A stretch of DNA of 64,000 bases, taken from Allonocardiopsis opalescens. GTDB taxonomy: Bacteria; Actinomycetota; Actinomycetes; Streptosporangiales; Streptosporangiaceae. A model generated the notes under the pieces. The model was not told the DNA's origin. It saw only the letters and a list, made by a program, of their open reading frames with translations, and ran no database searches. The DNA lies in NCBI RefSeq assembly GCF_003002095.1, contig NZ_PVZC01000004.1:1-64000 (forward strand). Direction: 5' to 3'. The position numbers were made by a program, and so were the translations under genes. Position 1 is the stretch's first letter, and each line of letters opens with the position of its first letter. Positions 47,223 through 57,335 of the stretch are shown piece by piece.

Positions 47223-48197
47223 ATGAACGGCACGGCGGCGGCACGCCACACACCGGTGATGCTGCGGCGCATTGTCGAACTGTTCGCCCCCGCCCTGGCC
47301 GCCCCGGACGCCGTCCTGGTGGACGGCACGCTCGGCCTCGGCGGCCATGCCCACGCCCTCCTCACCGCGCACCCCCGGCTGCGTCTCATCGGCATCGACC
47401 GCGACGAGACCGCGCTGCGGCGCTCGCGCGAGCGCCTCGACGCCTTCGGCGAGCGCGTCGCCTACGTCCGCGCCACCTACGACGAACTGCCGCGGGCCCT
47501 GGCCGAGCACGGCGTGCGCCGGGTGCACGGCGTGCTGCTCGACCTCGGCGTCTCCTCGCCGCAGCTCGACGAGGCCGACCGGGGCTTCGCGTACTCCTAC
47601 GACGCCCCGCTCGACATGCGCATGGACCGCGAGCAGCCGCTCACCGCGGCCGAGGTGGTGAACACCTACTCCGAGGCCGAACTGCGGCGCATCCTGCGCG
47701 AGTACGGCGAGGAGCGCTTCGCGAACCGCATCGCAGCCGCCCTGCTGCGGGAGCGGGCCGCCGCCCCACTGTCGTCCACCACCCGCCTCGCCGAGATCGT
47801 CAGGGACGCCATCCCCGCCGCCACCCGGCGCACCGGCGGCAACCCCGCCAAACGCACCTTCCAGGCGCTGCGCATCGAGGTCAACTCCGAGCTCGGCGTG
47901 CTGGACCGCACCCTGCCCCGCGCGATCGACGCGCTCGCGGTGGGCGGACGCATCGCCGTCCTGTCCTACCACTCGCTCGAAGACCGCATGGTCAAGCGGG
48001 CGCTCGCCGCCCGCTCGACCGACACCACCCCGCCGGACCTGCCGGTTCCGCTCCCCGACCGGCAGCCAGAACTCCGCCTGCTCACCCGCGGCGCGGAGCT
48101 CCCGGCGGAACAGGAGACAGCCGACAACCCACGCGCCGCCTCCGCCCGGCTCAGAGCCGCCGAGCGGATCCGGAGCGTCGAGGCCGAGGGTGAGTGA
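47223..48197 (+). CDS. rsmH: 16S rRNA (cytosine-N4)-methyltransferase
   Basis: Methylates N4 of C1402 (E. coli numbering) in 16S rRNA. Motifs: [16 protein letters not shown] loop [54 protein letters not shown] and [16 protein letters not shown]. The 324-residue length is normal. ATG 47223 follows GGGAGGGGGCGGAC. The 184-base gap after mraZ holds no convincing gene. Its stop overlaps the ftsL start (TGATG). Confidence 0.97.
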   Translation: MNGTAAARHTPVMLRRIVELFAPALAAPDAVLVDGTLGLGGHAHALLTAHPRLRLIGIDRDETALRRSRERLDAFGERVAYVRATYDELPRALAEHGVRRVHGVLLDLGVSSPQLDEADRGFAYSYDAPLDMRMDREQPLTAAEVVNTYSEAELRRILREYGEERFANRIAAALLRERAAAPLSSTTRLAEIVRDAIPAATRRTGGNPAKRTFQALRIEVNSELGVLDRTLPRAIDALAVGGRIAVLSYHSLEDRMVKRALAARSTDTTPPDLPVPLPDRQPELRLLTRGAELPAEQETADNPRAASARLRAAERIRSVEAEGE

Positions 48198-48667
48198 TGG
48201 CAGCGAGCACGACCAGAGACGACGCCGCCCGCCAGGCCGCGAGGGCCAAGGCCGGCGCGGCGCCCGCGCGCGGACCCGCCCGCGCGCCCGCGCGGCCCAA
48301 GGCCGCCCCGGCCCGGCGCGGCACCGCCGCGCGCCCGGCCCCCCGCCAGCCGCAGCGCACCCCGCCGCGGGTCCCCTTCGTGCTGCTGGTGCTCGGCCTG
48401 ATGGCCGGGGCGCTGGTCAGCCTGCTGATGCTGCGCGCCGTACTCGCCCAGGACGCCTTCACCCTCTCGCAGCTGCGCACCGACAACCGTGAGCTCCAGC
48501 TCTACGAGGAGCGGCTGCGCCAGGAGGTCGTCTACGCCGAGTCGCCCGACGCGCTGGCCGACCGCGCCGCCGAGCTGGGCATGGAGCCCGGCGAGGAACC
48601 CCTCTTCGTCAACCTCGACACCGGCCGGGTGGAGGGCGAGCCCGGCACTGGAGGACCGCAGCAGTGA
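48197..48667 (+). CDS. ftsL: FtsL-like septum protein
   Basis: The 156-residue bitopic membrane protein has a basic Ala/Pro/Arg-rich cytoplasmic tail (1-60), one membrane segment (PFVLLVLGLMAGALVSLLML, about 61-80) and a short extracellular coiled-coil (SQLRTDNRELQLYEERLRQE). Topology and position between rsmH and ftsI identify FtsL, which links FtsQ and the FtsW-FtsI pair. ATG 48197 overlaps the rsmH stop; it overlaps ftsI by GTGA. Confidence 0.88.
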   Translation: MAASTTRDDAARQAARAKAGAAPARGPARAPARPKAAPARRGTAARPAPRQPQRTPPRVPFVLLVLGLMAGALVSLLMLRAVLAQDAFTLSQLRTDNRELQLYEERLRQEVVYAESPDALADRAAELGMEPGEEPLFVNLDTGRVEGEPGTGGPQQ

Positions 48668-50661
48668 CCGGACCACGTGACCCCCGCCGTCCCGGCGGGG
48701 GCCCCGGTGGTGCCTCGGGCGGCCGCCGCAGCAGACCGCAGCCGCGCGGCCGCGCCACCCCGGCCGCCGGGCGGCCGCGCACCGGTACGAACCGGGCGGC
48801 CGGCCGCCCGAACCCGCCGCGCACGCCGCGCGGCGACGCCGCGTCCGAGCGCGAGCGCCCCAGGCCCACACCGGGGGAGCGGGCCGTCGGCACGGCCGGA
48901 GCGGCGCTGCGCGCCGCGCTGCGCCGCCCGTTCCGGCGCGGGAACCCCAAGCGGCGGCTCAACGCCGGCATCCTGTGCATGGTCGTGGTGCTGCTGATCT
49001 TCGGCGCCCGGCTGGTGCAGATCCAGGGCTTCGAGGCGGCCGCCTACGCGCAGAAGGCCGAGGAGAGCCGGCTCCAGGACACCCAGATCCCGGCCATGCG
49101 CGGCGACATCACCGACGCCGAGGGCAACCCGCTGGCCATGACGGTCGAGACCCGCACCGTCTTCGTCGACCCCACCCGGGTGCTCCCCGAGGAGCGCGCC
49201 GCCGTCATCGAACTGCTCGCCACCGAACTCGGCCGGCCGGTCGAGGAGATCACCGAGCACGTCGACGCCGCCCCCTCGCAGTACCAGGTGGTCGCCCGCG
49301 ACGTGCCCACCGAGCAGGCCGAGCGGATTCTGGAGCACGACCTCGGCGGCATCGCCACCGAGCGCGACTTCCAGCGGCGCTACCCCAACGGCGAGGTCGC
49401 CGCCAACCTGGTCGGCTTCGTCGGCGCCGACGGCAGCGGCCTGGAAGGGCTGGAGTACAGCCTGGAGGACACTCTGGCCGGCACCCCCGGCGAGCAGCGG
49501 GTCGAGATCGCCGACGGCGTGCCGATCCCGATGGCCGGCGGCCTGGTCCGCGAACCGGTGCCCGGCGGCGACGTGCGGCTCACCCTGGACCGCGACATCC
49601 AGTGGCACGCCCAGAACGCGCTGGCCCAGCAGGTGGAGGAGCTGGGCGCCTCCAGCGGCAGCGTGGTGGTGATGGACCTGGACCAGCGGCTGCTGGCGCT
49701 GGCCAACTACCCCACCTACAACCTCGACGACGTCGAGGCCAGCACCCCCGAGCAGCGCCGCAACGGCGCCGTCGCCGACACCTTCGAACCCGGCAGCACC
49801 AACAAGGTCATCACCGCCGCCGCGGCGCTGGAAGAAGGGCTGATCACCCCCGAGACCGAGTTCACCGTGCCGTACTCGATCACCCGCCACGGCTCGACCT
49901 TCAGCGACTCCAGCTTCCACCCCACCGAGAACCTGACCGCCACCGGGATCATGGCGCACTCCTCCAACACCGGCACCGTCCAGATCGCCGAGGAGGTGGG
50001 CGCAGAGACCCTGCACTCCTACCTGACCGACTTCGGCTTCGCCCAGGAGACCGGGCTCGGCCTGCCCGGCGAGAGCCCCGGCGTGCTGCACCCCGTCGAG
50101 GACTGGTGGGGCACCTCCCTGGCCACCATCTCCTACGGCCAGGGCCTGTCGGTCAACGCGGTGCAGGCCGCCAGCGTCTACGCCACCGTCGCCAACGGCG
50201 GGGTGCGGGTGCAGCCGTCCATCGTGGCGGGCGCCACCGGCCCCGACGGCCGCTTCCGCTCCGCGCCCGCGCCCGAGGAGCGGCGGGTGATCAGCGAGGA
50301 GACAGCCGACCAGCTCGCCTACATGCTGGAGAGCGTCACCACCGACGAGGGCACCGCGCCGCAGGCGCAGATCCCGGGCTACCGGGTGGCCGGCAAGACC
50401 GGCACCGCGCAGCGCGTCAACCCCGAGACCGGCAGCTACGAGGACGGCGGCCACACCTCCACCTTCGTCGGCTTCGCCCCGGCCGACGACCCCCAGGTGG
50501 TCGTGCAGGTCGTCATCCACGACCCGCCCGCCGAGGACCCCTACGGCGGCCCGGTGGCCGGGCCGGTCTTCAACGACGTGATGTCCTTCGCCCTGCAGAC
50601 CCTCCAGGTGCCCCCGACCGAGACCGAGGCGCCCGACTTCCAGATCTACGGCGGCGAGTGA
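48664..50661 (+). CDS. ftsI: Penicillin-binding protein FtsI (class B PBP)
   Basis: Septal transpeptidase that crosslinks peptidoglycan with FtsW. The 665-residue protein has a long basic, disordered cytoplasmic tail (1-97), a membrane anchor (about 100-117), a pedestal domain (RGDITDAEGNPLAM), and the transpeptidase domain with STNK (378-381, nucleophile Ser378), SSN (433-435) and KTG (578-580). No PASTA domain is present. GTG 48664 overlaps ftsL. Its stop lies inside the first copy of a 52-base repeat, and the next gene is on the opposite strand. Confidence 0.96.
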   Translation: MTGPRDPRRPGGGPGGASGGRRSRPQPRGRATPAAGRPRTGTNRAAGRPNPPRTPRGDAASERERPRPTPGERAVGTAGAALRAALRRPFRRGNPKRRLNAGILCMVVVLLIFGARLVQIQGFEAAAYAQKAEESRLQDTQIPAMRGDITDAEGNPLAMTVETRTVFVDPTRVLPEERAAVIELLATELGRPVEEITEHVDAAPSQYQVVARDVPTEQAERILEHDLGGIATERDFQRRYPNGEVAANLVGFVGADGSGLEGLEYSLEDTLAGTPGEQRVEIADGVPIPMAGGLVREPVPGGDVRLTLDRDIQWHAQNALAQQVEELGASSGSVVVMDLDQRLLALANYPTYNLDDVEASTPEQRRNGAVADTFEPGSTNKVITAAAALEEGLITPETEFTVPYSITRHGSTFSDSSFHPTENLTATGIMAHSSNTGTVQIAEEVGAETLHSYLTDFGFAQETGLGLPGESPGVLHPVEDWWGTSLATISYGQGLSVNAVQAASVYATVANGGVRVQPSIVAGATGPDGRFRSAPAPEERRVISEETADQLAYMLESVTTDEGTAPQAQIPGYRVAGKTGTAQRVNPETGSYEDGGHTSTFVGFAPADDPQVVVQVVIHDPPAEDPYGGPVAGPVFNDVMSFALQTLQVPPTETEAPDFQIYGGE

Positions 50662-50723
50662 CCCCCGCTCTACCGCCTGCGGCGCGGGAGGCGGTATTCG
50701 GCGCGGCGAGTGACCCCCGCTCT
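50652..50723 (+). repeat. 52-base tandem duplication of the ftsI 3' end
   Basis: The 20 bases CGGCGAGTGACCCCCGCTCT occur at 50652-50671 and 50704-50723, and similarity continues as CCGCCT then CGGCGCGG with small differences. Copy 1 includes the ftsI stop codon. The next 120 bases carry further short CCGCC-loop-GGCGG style inverted repeats, for example around 50672-50682, 50752-50765 and 50823-50836. Confidence 0.8.
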
Positions 50724-50838
50724 GCCGCCTTACGGCGCGGCGAGACCTGCAGGCGCCTTCGGCGGGACCCTTGGACTGCCGCCCATGGCGGACTTCTGCT
50801 CTGGTGGCTGCGACGCGGGGGGCGTCCTTCGGCGCGGC

Positions 50839-51363
50839 TCACCAGCCTGCGGCGGCCACTACGTCGCGGGCCACCTCGACCGCGCCGCGGCCGTCCGTGA
50901 GCACCCTGACGGTGTCCGGCGGGGCATGCCGGTCCAGGTAGCGGGCCATGGCGGCGCTGCGCCGCAGGTGCGGCTCCAGTTCGGAGCCGATCTCGCGGCC
51001 GGCCAGGCGCGCGGCGGCCGTGGCGTCGCCCGCGGTCAGCAGCACAGGTACGATCCGCACCGGCCCCGGGCCCATGGCCCGCTCGAACATCGGGCCCTCC
51101 AGGATGGCCGCGGTGTTGCAGTAGACGAGCCTGCGCTGCCCGAGCGCGGCGTAGTTGGCCCAGATCGCGGCCAGGTTGCGCTCGGTGATCGCCGACCGGT
51201 GGGGATCGCCCTCGGGGGCCGGATGGATCTGGTCGAGCGTGTCGCCCTCGATCATGCAGTGCGCCACGCCGGCCGCCCGCAGCCGCGCCGACGCCTCCCA
51301 GGCCGCGGTGGACTTCCCCACGCCGGACCGTCCGGCGATCAGCAGCACCTCGCACGTGTCCAC
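50839..51363 (-). CDS. P-loop nucleotide kinase/ATPase-like protein
   Basis: The 174-residue protein opens with strand VLLIAG and Walker A GRSGVGKST, followed by CMIEGDTLDQIHP (acceptor region), QRRLVYCNTAAILEGP and the lid-like TAGDATAAARLAGREIGSEL. The fold resembles small nucleoside/nucleotide or antibiotic-type kinases; no substrate can be named. GTG 51363 has AGGA eight bases upstream; GTG 51399 would add twelve residues. It is on the opposite strand, wedged between ftsI and murE, which are normally adjacent, so it looks like an insertion. Confidence 0.82.
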   Translation of the reverse strand: MDTCEVLLIAGRSGVGKSTAAWEASARLRAAGVAHCMIEGDTLDQIHPAPEGDPHRSAITERNLAAIWANYAALGQRRLVYCNTAAILEGPMFERAMGPGPVRIVPVLLTAGDATAAARLAGREIGSELEPHLRRSAAMARYLDRHAPPDTVRVLTDGRGAVEVARDVVAAAGW

Positions 51364-51513
51364 GGGCGCATCCTGGCAGAAGCGGTCCAGGGCGCTCACT
51401 CCCTTTTCCGACGGGCCGGCGGGGCACAGCGGCCCGGCGGAGTTCGCACCGGCATCGGGGCCGCGCGGGTGTGAGCGTGGGCGCCGGGCCGCTCGGACCG
51501 GTAACCTCTCCGC

Positions 51514-53070
51514 GTGCTGTCGGTTATGCGTCCCGAGAAGAACCCGTCCCGCCTGCTGTCGGACCTGGTCGACCTGCTCGGCCCGGCCGTGCTCGCCGAG
51601 TACGGCGGTCCCGTCGACGACGCCAGGGCGGTGCGCGGCATCACCCACGACTCCCGCCGGGTGAGGCCCGGCGACGTCTACCTGGCGCTGGGCGGCAGCA
51701 GGTTCCACGGGGCGGAGTTCTGCGACGCCGCCGCCGACGCCGGCGCGGTCGCCGTGCTGACCGACCCCGACGGCCACGACCGCGCCGCCAAGACCGGCCT
51801 GCCGGTGATCGTGGTGGCCGACCCGCGCCGGCACATGGGCCGGGTCGCCTCCTGGATCTACGACGACCCCGTCTCCGAGCTGAACCTGATCGGGATCACC
51901 GGCACCAGCGGGAAGACCACCGTCGCCTACCTGGTCGAGGCCGGGCTGCGCGCCGCCGGGCTCACCACCGGGCTGGTCGGCACGGTCGAGATCCGGGTCG
52001 GCGACGAGCGGGTCGACTCCTCGCTCACCACCCCCGAGGCCACCGACCTGCACGCCCTGTTCGCGCTGATGCGCGAGCGCGGCGTGTCGGCGGCTGCGAT
52101 GGAGGTCTCCAGCCACGCGCTGGCCCTGGACCGCGTCTCCGGCGCCCGCTACGAGGTCGCGGTCTTCACCAACCTCTCCCAGGACCACCTGGACTTCCAC
52201 GCCGACCTGCGCGAGTACTTCGACACCAAGGCGCGGCTGTTCACCTCGGAGTTCAGCCGCATCGCCGTGGTCAACCTCGACGACCGCTTCGGCCGCGCGC
52301 TCGTCGACAAGGTCGCCGCCGCGGGCGAGGTGCCGCTCACCACCTTCTCCGCCGACGGCGACCCCGACGCCGACTGGCGCGCCACCGACGTGCGGCTCGG
52401 CTCCGACGGCAGCAGCTTCCGCGTGGTCGGCCCCGGCGGCATCGAGGCCGACGCCTCGGTGGCGCTGCCCGGCCCCTTCAACGTCGCCAACGCCTTGGCC
52501 GCCATCGTGGGGCTGGTCGAGGCCGGAATCGGCCTTTCCTCCGCCGTGGCGGGCGTGGCCGCCCTCACCGGCGTGCCCGGCCGGATGGAGCGGGTGGACG
52601 CCGGGCAGGACTTCACCGCCGTGGTCGACTACTCGCACAAACCCGGCGCCATCGAGGCCGTGCTGACCGCGCTGCGCCGGATCACCGCCAACCGGCTCAC
52701 CATCGTGGTGGGCTGCGGCGGCGACCGCGACCGCGCCAAACGCCCGCTGATGGGCGAGGCGGCGGCGCGGCTGGCCGACTCCGTCATCCTCACCGACGAC
52801 AACCCGCGCTCCGAGGACCCCCTGGAGATCCTGCGCGCCATGATGTCCGGTGCCGCCCAGGTGCCGCGCGAGCGGCGGGCCCGCGTCACGGTGGAGCCCG
52901 ACCGGGCCGAGGCGATCGCGCTGGCCGTGGCGCGCGCCGAGCCCGGCGACTGTATCGTCATTGCCGGGAAGGGGCACGAGGGCGGCCAGTACGTCCGCGG
53001 CGAGGTCCTGCCCTTCGACGACCGCGAGGTGCTGCGGGCCGCGTTGGAGCACCGGGCCGGCGGCGGGTGA
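51514..53070 (+). CDS. murE: UDP-MurNAc-tripeptide ligase MurE (meso-DAP-adding)
   Basis: Adds meso-diaminopimelate to UDP-MurNAc-L-Ala-D-Glu. The 518-residue protein has the N-terminal uridine-binding domain, ATP motif GTSGKTT (130-136), [13 protein letters not shown], and the DNPR motif (429-432) that selects meso-DAP over lysine. Because the kinase insertion cuts it from ftsI, it needs its own promoter; TAACCT (51502-51507) lies six bases before GTG 51514 and suggests a leaderless start (ATG 51526 is the alternative). murF does not follow it as expected. Confidence 0.97.
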   Translation: MLSVMRPEKNPSRLLSDLVDLLGPAVLAEYGGPVDDARAVRGITHDSRRVRPGDVYLALGGSRFHGAEFCDAAADAGAVAVLTDPDGHDRAAKTGLPVIVVADPRRHMGRVASWIYDDPVSELNLIGITGTSGKTTVAYLVEAGLRAAGLTTGLVGTVEIRVGDERVDSSLTTPEATDLHALFALMRERGVSAAAMEVSSHALALDRVSGARYEVAVFTNLSQDHLDFHADLREYFDTKARLFTSEFSRIAVVNLDDRFGRALVDKVAAAGEVPLTTFSADGDPDADWRATDVRLGSDGSSFRVVGPGGIEADASVALPGPFNVANALAAIVGLVEAGIGLSSAVAGVAALTGVPGRMERVDAGQDFTAVVDYSHKPGAIEAVLTALRRITANRLTIVVGCGGDRDRAKRPLMGEAAARLADSVILTDDNPRSEDPLEILRAMMSGAAQVPRERRARVTVEPDRAEAIALAVARAEPGDCIVIAGKGHEGGQYVRGEVLPFDDREVLRAALEHRAGGG

Positions 53071-53229
53071 ACCCCGCCGGGCGCCGTGGCACTGTTGTGA
53101 TCCACGGGCTCACCGGTGCCGCCGATATGCCCCGCCAGGTCGCGGTATGGTGCACTCTGCTGGCCGACGGCCCGGCTCGGACCGCCGGATACGCCGGGCC
53201 TGCTTCCAGGGCCTACCGGGGCGGCCCTC

Positions 53230-53354
53230 AAGAGCCCCACGATGTCGTCATGCTGAAGGGACCACGCGTGGCCGGTCTGCAACGGGTAGCCACTCCCCAC
53301 TTGGCGCCGAGCCGACACGATGCGGCGTCGCGGACCGGGGGGGCCGCCGCGTGA
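53230..53354 (+). pseudogene. murF: C-terminal remnant of murF
   Basis: Between murE and mraY, where actinobacteria have murF (about 1.4 kb), only 280 bases remain. The frame that ends with TGA at 53352-53354, overlapping the mraY GTG by GTGA, contains [17 protein letters not shown] (53241-53291). This closely matches the MurF C-terminal element of the type GDVVLVKGSRAxGLERV. The 160 bases before it show no recognisable MurF sequence. The conserved overlap and tail argue for deletion of an original murF; the ligase is essential, so a working copy should be elsewhere. Confidence 0.6.
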
Positions 53355-54409
53355 CCAGCATCCTGATCGCCGCGGCGGTCTCCCTGTTCGTCTCCCTGCT
53401 GGGGACACCGCTGGCCATCAAGCTGCTGCGGCGCCGTGGCTACGGCCAGCACATCCGCGAGGAGGGCCCCGAGGCGCACCTCGACAAGCGCGGCACCCCC
53501 ACCATGGGCGGCATCGTGTTCGTGGTGGGCGGCCTGGTCGGCTACGCCGTCGCGCACCTGGTCACCTGGACGCCGCCGACCGTCTCCGGCCTGCTGGTGC
53601 TCTTCCTGATGGCGGGCATGGCCGCGGTCGGCTTCCTGGACGACTTCATCAAGATCTTCAAGCAGCGCAGCCTCGGCCTGCGCAGCGGCGCCAAGATGGC
53701 CGGCCAGATCTCGGTGGGCGTGGTCTTCGCCTTCCTCGCCACCCAGTTCCCCAACGGCTACACCTACACCCCGGCCTCCACCGAGCTGTCGTTCGTGCGC
53801 GACATCGGCATCAACATCGGGCCGTGGCTGTTCATCATCTGGGCGCTGATCATGATCACCGCCACCTCCAACGCGGTGAACCTCACCGACGGCCTCGACG
53901 GCCTGGCCACCGGCGCCACCATCCTGTCGCTGGCCGCCTACGTCATCATCGGCAACTGGCAGCTGCGGCAGAGCTGCGTGGAGTTCGCGCTCGCGCCGAC
54001 CTGCTACACGGTGCGCGACCCGCTCGACCTCGCGGTGGTGGCCGCCGCCATGCTCGGCGGCTGCATCGGCTTCCTGTGGTACAACGCCCCGCCCGCCAAG
54101 ATCTTCATGGGCGACACCGGCTCCCTCGCGCTGGGCGGCGTGCTGGTCGGCCTGGCCATCACCACCCGCACCCAACTGCTGCTGCTCATCCTCGGCGGCC
54201 TGTTCATGCTGATCACCGCCTCGGTGATCATGCAGGTCGGCTCGTTCAAGCTCACCGGACGGCGGATCTTCAAGATGGCGCCGCTCCAGCACCACTTCGA
54301 GCTGATGGGCTGGGCCGAGACCACCATCGTGGTCCGCTTCTGGATCATCCAGGGCATCTTCGTGGCCATCGGCGTCGGCCTGTTCTACGTCGAATCGGTA
54401 CCCCGGTGA
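53351..54409 (+). CDS. mraY: Phospho-MurNAc-pentapeptide transferase
   Basis: Transfers phospho-MurNAc-pentapeptide to undecaprenyl phosphate to form lipid I. The 352-residue protein has ten membrane segments and catalytic motifs [41 protein letters not shown] and [15 protein letters not shown] 53351 overlaps the stop of the murF remnant and the gene overlaps murD by GTGA. Its own promoter is not obvious, so it may depend on murE transcription. Confidence 0.97.
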   Translation: MTSILIAAAVSLFVSLLGTPLAIKLLRRRGYGQHIREEGPEAHLDKRGTPTMGGIVFVVGGLVGYAVAHLVTWTPPTVSGLLVLFLMAGMAAVGFLDDFIKIFKQRSLGLRSGAKMAGQISVGVVFAFLATQFPNGYTYTPASTELSFVRDIGINIGPWLFIIWALIMITATSNAVNLTDGLDGLATGATILSLAAYVIIGNWQLRQSCVEFALAPTCYTVRDPLDLAVVAAAMLGGCIGFLWYNAPPAKIFMGDTGSLALGGVLVGLAITTRTQLLLLILGGLFMLITASVIMQVGSFKLTGRRIFKMAPLQHHFELMGWAETTIVVRFWIIQGIFVAIGVGLFYVESVPR

Positions 54410-55815
54410 ACCAGGCGGCGGCCGACTGGTCCGGCGCCCGGGTGTGCGTGGCCGGGCTCGGCGTGTCCGGGCCGCCGGTCGCCCGCGCCCTGCTCGCCCT
54501 CGGCGCGCAGGTCACCGTGGTCGACGGCCGCGACGACGACACCAACCGCGCCCGCGCCGCCGAACTGGAGCGGCTGGGCGCGCGGGTGCTGCTCGGCTCC
54601 GCCGCCGCGTCGGCGCCGCCCGAGGGCACCGGCACCGTGGTCACCTCGCCCGGCTGGCGGCCCGACGCCCCGCTGCTGCGCGCCGCCGCCGCCGCGGGGC
54701 TGCCGGTCATCGGCGACGTCGAACTCGCCTGGCGGCTGCGCCCGTCCGGCCAGCAGTGGCTCGCCGTCACCGGCACCAACGGCAAGACGACCACCGTCAA
54801 GATGCTGGAGTCGATCCTGCTCGCCGCCGGGCGCCGCGCGCTGGCCGTCGGCAATGTCGGCACCTCGGTCGTGGAGGCCGTCACCGCCCGGCCCGGCTAC
54901 GACGTCCTCGCCGTGGAGCTGTCCAGCTTCCAGCTGCACTGGTCGAGCAGCCTGGCGCCCGACGCCGCCGCCGTCCTCAACATCGCCCCCGACCACCTCG
55001 ACTGGCACGGCGGCATGGACGCTTACGCCCAGGCCAAGGGGAAGGTCTACGCGCCCGGCACCCTCGCGGTGTACAACACCGCCGACCCCCGCACGGTCCG
55101 GCTGGCGCAGGGCGCCGAACGGCGGGTCGGCTTCGGCCTGGCGGTGCCGGCCCCCGGTGAGCTGGGCGTGGTGGAGGACCTGCTGGTGGACCGCGCCTTC
55201 GTGGCCGACCCCGCGCACGCCGCCGAACTGGCCCGGCTTGAGGACGTCCGCCCCCTCGCCCCCCACAACGTCGCCAACGCGCTGGCCGCCGCCGCGCTCG
55301 CCCGCGCCGCCGGGGTGCCGGCCGAGGCGGTCGGCGCCGGGCTGCGCGCCTTCGCGCCCGAACCGCACCGGATGGCGCCGGTCGCCACCGTCGCCGAGGT
55401 CGGCTACGTCAACGACTCCAAGGCGACCAACCCGCACGCCGCCGAGGCCGCGCTGCGCAGCTACCCCTCGGTGGTGTGGATCGCGGGCGGCCTGCTCAAG
55501 GGCGCCGATGTCGGCGAACTGGTGCGCGGCACCGCGCATCTGCTGCGCGGCGCGGTGCTGCTCGGCGCCGACCGCGCCCGCATCGCCGCCGCCCTCGCCG
55601 AGCACGCCCCCGGCGTGCCCGTGGTCGACATCGCCCGCACCGACCCCGAGGTGATGCCCGAGGTGGTGGCCGCCGCCGCCAAGCTGGCCCGGCCCGGCGA
55701 CACCGTGCTGCTGTCGCCCGCCGCCGCCTCGCTGGACATGTTCCGCGACTACCCCGCTCGCGGCGACGCCTTCGCCGCCGCCGTGCTGGCGCTGGCCGAC
55801 ACGCCGGGGGAGTAG
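54406..55815 (+). CDS. murD: UDP-MurNAc-L-alanine:D-glutamate ligase
   Basis: Adds D-glutamate to UDP-MurNAc-L-Ala. The 469-residue Mur ligase has an N-terminal Rossmann domain ([18 protein letters not shown]), ATP motif [30 protein letters not shown] with the carbamylated-Lys region nearby (AKGKVY), and the C-terminal domain with [15 protein letters not shown] and [17 protein letters not shown] 54406 overlaps the mraY stop. Confidence 0.97.
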   Translation: MNQAAADWSGARVCVAGLGVSGPPVARALLALGAQVTVVDGRDDDTNRARAAELERLGARVLLGSAAASAPPEGTGTVVTSPGWRPDAPLLRAAAAAGLPVIGDVELAWRLRPSGQQWLAVTGTNGKTTTVKMLESILLAAGRRALAVGNVGTSVVEAVTARPGYDVLAVELSSFQLHWSSSLAPDAAAVLNIAPDHLDWHGGMDAYAQAKGKVYAPGTLAVYNTADPRTVRLAQGAERRVGFGLAVPAPGELGVVEDLLVDRAFVADPAHAAELARLEDVRPLAPHNVANALAAAALARAAGVPAEAVGAGLRAFAPEPHRMAPVATVAEVGYVNDSKATNPHAAEAALRSYPSVVWIAGGLLKGADVGELVRGTAHLLRGAVLLGADRARIAAALAEHAPGVPVVDIARTDPEVMPEVVAAAAKLARPGDTVLLSPAAASLDMFRDYPARGDAFAAAVLALADTPGE

Positions 55816-55964
55816 CCACGGCGCGGCCGCCTCCGGCCGGTGGCCCGATCCGGCCTGCCCCCACGCCGATTTTCCGGCCAACACGCGCCGAATGTCCGAG
55901 TGCGCTGCCCCGGGCCTCGCCAGACTAGGCCGAGACGGCCCGGCCGGGGCCGGGCACGGGCGGG

Positions 55965-57335
55965 GTGAGGCTGATGGCGGTGGCGCGGGGCGACGGATAT
56001 GCCGGGTTCCCGGTGGCGCGGGGCGGCGGGCGGATCGGCCTCGCCGCACTGCCGCGCCTGCTGGACCGGCCGCTGACCTCCTACTACCTCATCCTGGGCT
56101 GCACCGCGCTGCTGGTGGCGCTCGGACTGCTGATGGTGCTGTCGGCGTCCATGATCGAGCAGCTGCGCGACACCGGCTCGCCGTACTCCCTCGTCACCAC
56201 CCAGGCCATGGCGGCCTGCATCGGGCTGCCGCTGATGCTCGTCGCCGCGCAGCTGCCGCCGCGGGCCTTCCGGCCGCTGGCCGGGCCCGCGCTGCTGGTC
56301 GCCATCCTCGCGCTGATCGCGGTGCTGTTCATCGGCGAGAGCTACAACACCGGCGCCACCCAGTGGCTGGAGATCGGCGGCATGACCGTGCAGCCGTCGG
56401 AGCCGGCCAAGTTCGCCTTCGCGCTGTGGGGCGCCAACCTGCTGGCCCGCAAGGAGGAGCTGCGGCAGCTCACCGAGTGGCGGCACCTGCTCATCCCGCT
56501 GCTGCCCGGGGCGGGCGCGGTGGTGATGCTGGTCATCCTCGGCGGCGACCTCGGCACCGCCTGCATCCTGCTGGTCATCTTCCTGGCGCTGCTGTGGGTG
56601 GTCGGCGCCCCCGCCAAGCTGTTCGTCGGCATGCTCGGCCTGGTCGGGCTGCTCGTCGGCCTGATGGTGGTGGCCGCCCCCTACCGGATGAGCCGCTTCA
56701 CCTCCTTCCTCAACCCCGAAGCCGACCCCACCGGCACCGGCTACCAGGCCGTGCGCGGCCTGTACGCGCTGGGCTCCGGCGGCCTGCTCGGCGTCGGCAT
56801 CGGCGGCAGCAGGGAGAAGTGGGGCGTCTTCCCGCACACCGAGAGCGACTTCATCTTCGCCATCATCGGCGAGGAGTTCGGCCTGCTCGGCACCCTGCTC
56901 GTCATCGGCCTGATCGGGCTGATGGGCTACGCGGGGCTGCGGGTGGCCACCCGCGCCACCGACCTGTTCACCCGGCTGGCCGCCACCGCGATCACGGCCT
57001 GGATCGTGTTCCAGGCGCTGGTCAACATCGGCGCCGTCATCAACCTGCTCCCGATCACCGGCGTCCCGCTGCCGCTCGTCTCCTACGGCGGGTCCTCGCT
57101 GGTCTCCACCATGGTGGCCGTCGGCATGCTGCTCGCCTTCGCCAAGCGCGAACCCGGTGCCCGGCAGGCATTGGCGGCTCGCGGCCCCGGACCCGCCCGG
57201 CGGGCTCTAAGCTGGCTTGGCCTGGAAGTCCGGGGAGACCGACTGGTGGTACGTCGCGAGGCCCCGGACCGGCGGCGGACGCCCGCCCCGCGCGGGCGCG
57301 CCACCCAGACTCCGAGGAGGGAACGTCGACGATGA
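55965..57335 (+). CDS. ftsW: FtsW, SEDS-family peptidoglycan polymerase
   Basis: Septal glycosyltransferase partner of FtsI. The protein of about 456 residues has roughly ten membrane segments; SEDS motifs include YNTGATQWLEIGGMTVQPSE, a large extracellular loop with DPTGTGYQAVRGLYALGSGG (catalytic Asp region), HTESDFIFAIIGEEFG and LPLVSYGGSSL. The basic C-terminal tail (about 400-456) is cytoplasmic. The start is GTG 55965 or ATG 55974; neither has a strong ribosome site. The 149-base gap after murD holds no gene. It overlaps murG by ATGA. Confidence 0.95.
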   Translation: MRLMAVARGDGYAGFPVARGGGRIGLAALPRLLDRPLTSYYLILGCTALLVALGLLMVLSASMIEQLRDTGSPYSLVTTQAMAACIGLPLMLVAAQLPPRAFRPLAGPALLVAILALIAVLFIGESYNTGATQWLEIGGMTVQPSEPAKFAFALWGANLLARKEELRQLTEWRHLLIPLLPGAGAVVMLVILGGDLGTACILLVIFLALLWVVGAPAKLFVGMLGLVGLLVGLMVVAAPYRMSRFTSFLNPEADPTGTGYQAVRGLYALGSGGLLGVGIGGSREKWGVFPHTESDFIFAIIGEEFGLLGTLLVIGLIGLMGYAGLRVATRATDLFTRLAATAITAWIVFQALVNIGAVINLLPITGVPLPLVSYGGSSLVSTMVAVGMLLAFAKREPGARQALAARGPGPARRALSWLGLEVRGDRLVVRREAPDRRRTPAPRGRATQTPRRERRR

